From Armatimonadota bacterium (GTDB taxonomy: Bacteria; Armatimonadota; Zipacnadia; Zipacnadales; FEN-943), in contig JANZZA010000721.1 in assembly GCA_026419655.1 (NCBI GenBank), forward strand, positions 1 to 13,661: DNA of 13,661 bases. The letters are read 5' to 3'. The translations under genes were made by a program, and so were the position numbers. A model generated the notes under the pieces. That model was not told where the DNA came from. It made no database searches and saw only the letters and a program-made list of their open reading frames with translations. Each line of letters opens with the position of its first letter. Position 1 is the first letter of the stretch. Positions 1-4,396 of this stretch are shown here, one piece after another.

Positions 1-797
1 CCGGCCAGCCAGTCCTCGTGATGAAAATTGCCGAAATTGCCAGCACCCTTTTCCTTTTCATCCAGGTCGCCAAGAGCGATGTTAAGCCCAACCTTGCGCT
101 TGCCCATGGCCGGCGAGTAGGAGACACCAGGCTTTATCTGCAGGCACGGATCAAAGCTGGCAGCCCATTCAATGACGTAGCCATGGCCGCCAGGCTTGGG
201 CTTGGCCACGGCTTCCATAGCGCGGGTGAGGATGAAGCGCTGATAATTGTCCCAGGCATAGGGCAAGCAGCGCGGCTCGCCTTCGAGCAAGCCGCCCACG
301 CCAATGCCGCCTAGGCGCGATTTTGTGAGGTTGCAGACCATCTGCCAGGCTGTGCCATCGCCGTCGGCATAGTCGGCCTCGCCCCAGCTATTGGATGCGT
401 TGATGAGCAGCTCCATCTCGTCGCCGAACCACGGATAACCCTCGGGCGTCAGCTCGTGGGCCTTCGGGTTCTCGTCGGGGAGCCAGCGGTCGGTGTCAAT
501 GCCGTAAAGCACGTCGTCAGTCACGTCAAAAGCGAAGTAAAGCCGGCGCCCATCGTGCTTGACGTAGCCCACCAGCGAAAGGTCCTTTGGGTCAGTGGTG
601 GGCGTGAATTGCGGCGTCCAGCCCTCGACGCCGCGAAAACACACGGCGTCGTCATATTCGCCGGCCGAAATAACACCATCCAGCACCGGAGTGCTGCCAA
701 GATAACACTCCAAATGCACGGGCCACTCGCCGGCAGTGCATACAGCGCAAGCCAGCAGAGTCAGCAGCACACCCGACAATCCAGCGGCGTACCGCAT
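1..797 (-). CDS. Secreted CBM9/DOMON-like carbohydrate-binding protein (3' end outside window)
   Basis: The frame is open from 797 to the left edge (265 codons, no stop), so the C-terminus is missing. The N-terminus is an export signal: M-R, a hydrophobic stretch over residues 3-16, then LLAC at 14-17, which could be a lipobox; signal peptidase I cleavage near CTAG is the alternative. The body resembles the CBM9-like fold: LDGVISAGEYDDA (typical family opening), then RRLYFAFDVTDD and FGDEMELLINAS, which match the family pattern of 'YxAFxVxDD' followed by 'GDxxELxI'. Family members bind sugars, often xylan chain ends, alone or attached to xylanases; a catalytic domain beyond the edge cannot be excluded. 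The ATG at 797 is preferred over the one at 803 because GAGGTG lies 6 nt upstream of 797 but abuts 803. Copy A of the 204-bp element lies about 100 bp upstream. The fold call is from motif recognition only. Confidence 0.75.
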   Translation of the reverse strand, partial: MRYAAGLSGVLLTLLACAVCTAGEWPVHLECYLGSTPVLDGVISAGEYDDAVCFRGVEGWTPQFTPTTDPKDLSLVGYVKHDGRRLYFAFDVTDDVLYGIDTDRWLPDENPKAHELTPEGYPWFGDEMELLINASNSWGEADYADGDGTAWQMVCNLTKSRLGGIGVGGLLEGEPRCLPYAWDNYQRFILTRAMEAVAKPKPGGHGYVIEWAASFDPCLQIKPGVSYSPAMGKRKVGLNIALGDLDEKEKGAGNFGNFHHEDWLA

Positions 798-803
798 CTT
801 CAT

Positions 804-809
804 CACCTC
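804..809 (-). promoter_or_regulatory. Ribosome binding site deciding the start of the CBM9-like gene
   Basis: On the minus strand GAGGTG is followed by ATGAAGATG. The first ATG touches the motif with zero spacing, while the second lies 6 nt away, so translation most likely starts at 797 rather than 803. The two proteins differ by only two residues. Confidence 0.6.
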
Positions 810-909
810 GGTATCTCTAGCTCGCCGAACACGGTCTCGCAAAGCCTTTCTCGCTCGGCTACACGACATCCTGCCCAGCGGTCCAGGGAAAGCATTCCGT
901 TTTATAAGA

Positions 910-927
910 GGACTTTTGGCAAAGTCC
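910..927 (-). other. Second hairpin in conserved element copy A
   Basis: GGACTTT and AAAGTCC form a perfect 7-bp stem around a 4-nt loop. The matching place in copy B (9032-9054) keeps only the outer AGGA/TCCT pairing plus a short inner pairing, so this stem is less conserved than the neighbouring one. No U-tract follows it on either strand, so it is not a good terminator. Confidence 0.45.
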
Positions 928-934
928 TTGCAGC

Positions 935-957
935 GCCTCGGAGACGTGCTCCGAGGC
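935..957 (-). other. Conserved hairpin with covariation, copy A
   Basis: GCCTCGGAG and CTCCGAGGC form a perfect 9-bp stem with a 5-nt loop. Copy B has a hairpin of the same 23-nt length at 9004-9026. There the fifth pair has changed from C:G to G:C, with both sides mutated together, while the flanking pairs are kept. That compensatory change supports selection on a structure in RNA (or DNA). Confidence 0.6.
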
Positions 958-1105
958 GAAAGGTGCAGTACACAACTTTGTGCGCTTTTGTGGCTCTGTA
1001 TAGGTCAACACCGGGTTATCGGACAGACCAGAAAGGTGATTCTCCAGGCCTTACTCTTTCCCGCCTGAAACAAAATCCCGGTCAAGCTGAATACTCCCGG
1101 CTCAG

Positions 1106-1122
1106 GGGCACAAGTTGTGCCC
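1106..1122. repeat. 17-bp perfect palindrome
   Basis: GGGCACAA and TTGTGCCC are exact inverted repeats around a single central G. The site lies between the outer edge of copy A (1098) and the first CRISPR-like repeat, overlapping the start of the latter. It could be a dimeric regulator's operator or a cruciform-prone remnant. Nothing in the sequence identifies a binding protein. Confidence 0.5.
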
Positions 1123-1324
1123 GCACGTGCGTCGGGGGTAACCACCGCGGTACCAAAGCTGTGTGGGTATTCGTACTGCCCCCGAGTGCGTCGGGGCAGA
1201 CCGTTTTCGCTGGGGGTGAAGACGCCTCGCTTGTCGCTGCCCCCTACGCGCGTCGGAACAGACCGCCACACGGCGTATTCCGTCCTCGTGTATCGGTGCT
1301 GCCCCCACACGCGTAGGAACACAG
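1117..1324 (-). CRISPR. Degenerate type I-E-like CRISPR array remnant (four repeats)
   Basis: Four similar 28-29-nt motifs occur at regular spacing. Using the internal GTCGG/GTAGG as anchor (plus strand), they lie at 1131, 1190, 1252 and 1313, which gives periods of 59, 62 and 61. On the minus strand they read approximately GTGTTCCTACGCGTGTGGGG (1320 downward), GTCTGTTCCGACGCGCGTAG, GTCTGCCCCGACGCACTCGG and GTTACCCCCGACGCACGTGC. This resembles the type I-E repeat pattern GTNTTCCCC-GCGC-GGGG, with 31-33-nt unrelated spacers between. Translations across it give PTRVG-like peptides, typical of shadows over I-E repeats. The repeats differ from each other at many positions, and no cas gene or AT-rich leader is visible, so the array is probably dead. 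The interpretation is inferred from spacing and repeat form. Confidence 0.6.
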
Positions 1325-1339
1325 CGCCGTAGGCGCAGC

Positions 1340-1357
1340 CGGCCCGGGGGCGGGCCG
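1340..1357. other. GC-rich hairpin downstream of the GHL10-like gene
   Basis: CGGCCCG and CGGGCCG form a 7-bp stem around GGGG, about 90 bp past the stop codon of the 1445-3673 gene in its direction of transcription. No U-run follows on either strand, so intrinsic termination is doubtful. The rest of 1325-1444 shows nothing recognisable. Confidence 0.25.
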
Positions 1358-1444
1358 CTACGCCCCGCTGCCTGCTCCAAGGTGTGCGGGGGGCGCTGGG
1401 TGTAAAACGGGCGGGCAATGACCCTTGAGTCGGACTTTGCGACG

Positions 1445-3673
1445 CTACCCGGCGCCGCGTATGGTGAATCTGCGCTCGAGCCAGCCGTCGCCGTCGCGGG
1501 CGCGTATCAGCAGCTCGTGCGTCCCTGGCGGGATAACGCCGTCAGAGTCGTACTCCTCGGTGCCCAGCAAGTACGGCGGCTCATGCTGCGCGCAGACCAG
1601 CTTGCCGTCCAGGTACATCTCCACAGTGCCCGGCTGTATTCCTTCAACCCAGACGCGCAGCCGCTCCCAGCCGTGGTAGCCCGGATGCTCGCTATACGGG
1701 GTAATGTAGATACCCTTGCTGCGTCGGGGCGACAGGGCCTCTTCCGCGCGGCACCACTGCTCCACTGCTCGACTGCTTCCGAGCATCCTCACGCATCGGC
1801 GGTCGCCGGGGTAACCCAGGACCCTTGCGTCAGCCTGGTAGATGTAGATTCCATCCACACCGGCTCTGTAAAGCTGGCGCACACGCCACAGGAAGGGCCC
1901 CGGCATTGCCAGGCCCCAACTAAGACCGTCCACCACCGGCAACAGTTTGCAGCTTGTCCCTCGCACTGCACGCACGTAGGGCCGGATGTCGAAATGATGG
2001 TGGCGGCCCTGGAGATTGCTGGGGCAGAGGTAGTCAACCAGGCCTTCGCACGCCCAGGTAGCATAGTCGAACATTTGCCACCGCCTCACGCCACACGCCG
2101 GGAAGCGGACGAGAATGGGCACTCTGGCGCCTCGACGGTCGCCGTAGCTGTCGGCCAGGCCGCGCAGCTCCCTCAGAAACTCTGTGCATGTCTCCGGCCG
2201 GTCAATGCACTCTGGGTAGCGGCAGAAGTCAATGGACAGGCCCGGAGCGCCGATTTCCAGTACCTCGCGCCAAAGGTTCAGTACGTATTTGCGCACCTCT
2301 GGCACCTCAAAGCGCAGCACGCCGTCGCGCCGCCAGTCGGGGTGCAGCCTGGAGAACTCGCTTTCCACAACTGTGCCGGTATAACAGGCGCTGGCGCCAA
2401 AGTTGGCGTGGGCAGTCAGCCCAAGCTCGCGGGCATAACGCAGCCCGGCGTCCAGCGTGTTGGTGTACTGCTGCATACGTCCAACGTTATCGGTGTGTGG
2501 CGCCATGTCCTCGCCCACGGGATCGCCAAAGGTGGAGTAGAAGAGTTGGTCGGCCACCCGGGACTCGTAAAAGGCCTTGGCGCCAAACCGGCTGACTTGT
2601 ATGTCCACAATCTGCACACGCGCTTCGGCGAAGGCTGTCAGGGGTTCACGGTGCTGAAGGGTCTCTTGGACGTTCTCGCAAAAAGCCCACGAGTACGGCT
2701 CGAAAAAGCCAGCGACCATCTTGTCGGGCCGGCCGCCAAACCGTGCCTCAAGCTCCTGGACGAGCTGCCGGCTCAGGGGGACCAGCTTCACGTAGTCAAC
2801 CTGCGCCGGCACGTAGCCCTTATAAGAATGCGGCTGTTTGAGTACGAGATGCTGACGGTCAAGACCACACCATTTCCAAAGTACTTCTTCGTAGACGCGG
2901 CGGGAGCAGAGAAAATCGGCGCGTTCATCGCCTGTCAGCCGCAGCCGGATGCCTGCCCCGGGCGCCGTGCACACAAAAACCGCCCAGGCCCCACGCAGGT
3001 TGAGCGGATAGGTCAATTGGGGGAGGGCCTGCGTAGGCTCTGATTGTCCCCACAGGCCATTGCCAAAAGTGACCTGCGCCGACGCCGGCAAACCCGTGCG
3101 CCACGTCCACCGACCCGACACAATGTCAGCGGCCGACACAATCCCATTGGTCTGCAGCACGAGCGACCAGTCTTCCAGATAAATGACGTCCGAGTTGTCG
3201 GCCTGAATGTGGAAAGTTTGCGTCGAGAGGGTGGGACCGTCAGGCGCCAGGACTGTAACCTTGAAATCCACGTCTACTTTCCCGCCGGCCTGTGCCTCGG
3301 GATACGGATTAAAGACCACAACGCGGGAAAGACCAGCCGCCCGGCGCTCGATGAGCCGGCCGTTTAGAACCCAGGTGCACCAGTCTTCTTCGGTGGCCAG
3401 CGTGAGGGCTGTCTCGGATACAAAGGGCGTCACCTTGGCCGGCTGCCATTGCTCAGTCCCATGTGGCGCCCAGGTACACTCCACCACGACTTCGGGTGGT
3501 GCACCTGCCGGCACGTCATAAAGGATGTGCACGTAGCGCGTGAGTGGGTCGGTCCAGGACGGCTGGTCCTTCCCAACCGACCACGAAGCGATGGCTCCTG
3601 TCGCGCCGGCTAATAACCTACCGGTGGCTAAGGTGAGCAAGGCGTACGAAAGCGTTGGCAGAGGCCAGGCCAT
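1445..3673 (-). CDS. Secreted TIM-barrel glycosidase-like protein (GHL10-like) with C-terminal Ig-like domain
   Basis: 742 aa, with ATG at 3673 and AGGAGG 7 nt upstream. Residues 1-26 resemble an export signal (hydrophobic, ending in AGATGA), though the charged N-region is weak. Residues about 27-330 look beta-rich and are not recognised. The centre (about 330-640) resembles a barrel related to the GHL10 / family-10-like glycosylhydrolase group. Its GLSIDFCRYPEC around Asp482 matches that group's DxxRYP motif, followed by a barrel-like series (RVPILVRFP, GLVDYLCPSN, LLPVVDGLSW, GVDGIYIYQ). Residues about 670-742 (VEMYLDGKLVCAQHEPPYLL ... GTHELLIRARDGDG) look like a small Ig-like domain of the kind found at the ends of exported enzymes. 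The substrate is unknown, presumably a polysaccharide given the neighbours. Non-enzymatic binding is possible because the GHL families are largely uncharacterised. Confidence 0.75.
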   Translation of the reverse strand: MAWPLPTLSYALLTLATGRLLAGATGAIASWSVGKDQPSWTDPLTRYVHILYDVPAGAPPEVVVECTWAPHGTEQWQPAKVTPFVSETALTLATEEDWCTWVLNGRLIERRAAGLSRVVVFNPYPEAQAGGKVDVDFKVTVLAPDGPTLSTQTFHIQADNSDVIYLEDWSLVLQTNGIVSAADIVSGRWTWRTGLPASAQVTFGNGLWGQSEPTQALPQLTYPLNLRGAWAVFVCTAPGAGIRLRLTGDERADFLCSRRVYEEVLWKWCGLDRQHLVLKQPHSYKGYVPAQVDYVKLVPLSRQLVQELEARFGGRPDKMVAGFFEPYSWAFCENVQETLQHREPLTAFAEARVQIVDIQVSRFGAKAFYESRVADQLFYSTFGDPVGEDMAPHTDNVGRMQQYTNTLDAGLRYARELGLTAHANFGASACYTGTVVESEFSRLHPDWRRDGVLRFEVPEVRKYVLNLWREVLEIGAPGLSIDFCRYPECIDRPETCTEFLRELRGLADSYGDRRGARVPILVRFPACGVRRWQMFDYATWACEGLVDYLCPSNLQGRHHHFDIRPYVRAVRGTSCKLLPVVDGLSWGLAMPGPFLWRVRQLYRAGVDGIYIYQADARVLGYPGDRRCVRMLGSSRAVEQWCRAEEALSPRRSKGIYITPYSEHPGYHGWERLRVWVEGIQPGTVEMYLDGKLVCAQHEPPYLLGTEEYDSDGVIPPGTHELLIRARDGDGWLERRFTIRGAG

Positions 3674-3680
3674 GGGATTA

Positions 3681-3686
3681 CCTCCT
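3681..3686 (-). promoter_or_regulatory. Strong ribosome binding site of the GHL10-like gene
   Basis: AGGAGG lies on the minus strand 7 nt before the ATG at 3673. It is the best Shine-Dalgarno match in the window and fixes this start. Confidence 0.7.
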
Positions 3687-3714
3687 CTTCAGACTACACT
3701 GCACCGCTTAGCAA

Positions 3715-3743
3715 AGTATATGGACACGTCTTAGCCCTAAGAA
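3715..3743 (-). promoter_or_regulatory. Possible sigma-70-type promoter for the GHL10-like gene
   Basis: On the minus strand a TATACT -10-like box (3720-3715) is separated by 17 nt from TTCTTA (3743-3738), a weak -35 match. Transcription would begin about 30 nt before the ribosome binding site and start codon. An imperfect inverted repeat, CTTAG-GG-CTAAG, overlaps the upstream part and could be an operator. This is only a consensus match. Confidence 0.3.
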
Positions 3744-3809
3744 CGAGCGAGCGCATGTGGCAAAGACGATAAGCTTTTGGTACCACGCCAGTCGCCGACA
3801 CCCGACTTG

Positions 3810-4265
3810 TTACACCGACCACTCGTTACCGCAGTAGTTACAGCGCCGGTAACGTTTCTTAAAGCCGAGAAACGGGATGAGCAGTAGCAGAGGCCAAAAG
3901 ACAAAGCATCCCAGGCAACAGGCCAGCTCACGCGTGCCACCGCTCTCCGTAACGGTGTACTCGGAGATATTTCGGGAGCCGCAGGCGCTGCAGATGCCCA
4001 GGTGGGTGTCGGCCTGATAACGGGCCGCGTCCTGGGCGGCCCGGGCTGCTTCCTGTTGCCGGCGACGTTCTTCCTCCTGCCTGCGAAGTTCTTCCTCAGC
4101 GAGGCGACGAGACTCTTCTTCAGCTTGCCTGCGCGCCAGACAAGCGTCACACAAGCCTGCGTTGCGGTCGGAAACCTTCTGTGGTATGCGCCGGTGGCAG
4201 ACCGTGCAGTAATAAGGATTCAGCTCGTCCCAATCGAGGGGCGGCAACTCGTCGCGTCTTCTCAT
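3810..4265 (-). CDS. Zinc-ribbon / coiled-coil / hydrophobic-segment protein of unknown function
   Basis: 151 aa. Residues 18-45 carry two CxxC pairs (Cys20/23, Cys39/42), a typical zinc-binding knuckle. Residues about 46-85 are a highly charged Arg/Glu/Gln helix with coiled-coil character. A second pair set follows: Cys92/95 and Cys142/145, the latter in a CNYCGNEW ending typical of zinc ribbons. Between them lies a Cys-rich hydrophobic stretch, CCLGCFVFWPLLLLIPFLG (116-134), that may dip into a membrane. No signal peptide is present, so it is cytoplasmic or membrane-associated. I do not recognise a family; many short zinc-ribbon proteins are annotated only as hypothetical. No clear Shine-Dalgarno precedes the ATG at 4265, and alternative hairpins sit directly upstream. 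It lies between two polysaccharide genes with no obvious functional link to them. Confidence 0.7.
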   Translation of the reverse strand: MRRRDELPPLDWDELNPYYCTVCHRRIPQKVSDRNAGLCDACLARRQAEEESRRLAEEELRRQEEERRRQQEAARAAQDAARYQADTHLGICSACGSRNISEYTVTESGGTRELACCLGCFVFWPLLLLIPFLGFKKRYRRCNYCGNEWSV

Positions 4266-4286
4266 GCGCAGGGCCGTCCCGTCACC

Positions 4287-4312
4287 GGCCGCTTACTCCG
4301 CGGCCCTTTTTA
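4287..4312 (+). terminator. Terminator-like hairpin facing the + strand
   Basis: GGCCGC, a 7-nt loop, GCGGCC, then CTTTTT. The shape is that of an intrinsic terminator, but for plus-strand transcription, and no plus-strand gene lies upstream within the window. On the minus strand the A-run precedes the stem, so it would not end the beta-helix gene (stop at 4397). It may instead be part of the structured leader of the zinc-ribbon gene, or may stop antisense transcription. Confidence 0.35.
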
Positions 4313-4396
4313 ATCCCCACGGCAACCATGCCCCCTCCCTACCAGGCTCTGCATCGCTCCCGCCATGCACAGCCCCAGGCTCGGTGCGCTACGCGC

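Larger units (their letters stand above)
895..1098 (-). repeat. 204-bp conserved element, copy A (leader of the CBM9-like gene)
   Basis: Read on the minus strand from 1098 to 895, this stretch aligns end to end with 8863-9066 on the plus strand. Both copies are 204 bp; two single-base gaps cancel and roughly three-quarters of positions agree. Shared exact blocks include GGGAGTATTCAG at the outer edge, GGATTTTGTTTCAGGC, TGGAGAATCAC and the 19-nt ACCCGGTGTTGACCTATAC, which contains a TTGACC that could serve as a -35 box. Near the gene-proximal end are two hairpins (935-957 and 910-927). Similarity fades about 100 bp before the start codon. No translated frame is consistently conserved between copies, so it is probably non-coding. 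A regulatory leader, promoter region or small dispersed element are all possible. The homology is seen directly; the function is inference. Confidence 0.8.

Noticed and set aside
1005..1418. Minus-strand frames and a matching plus-strand frame (1117-1332) with recurring PTRVG-like peptides
   Set aside because: They read through the degenerate CRISPR-like repeats and the conserved element. The peptide periodicity comes from the DNA repeats, and there is no ribosome site or domain.
1418..3043. 541-codon plus-strand frame
   Set aside because: It lies wholly antisense to the GHL10-like gene, which has a strong ribosome binding site, an export signal and recognisable motifs; the plus frame has none of these.
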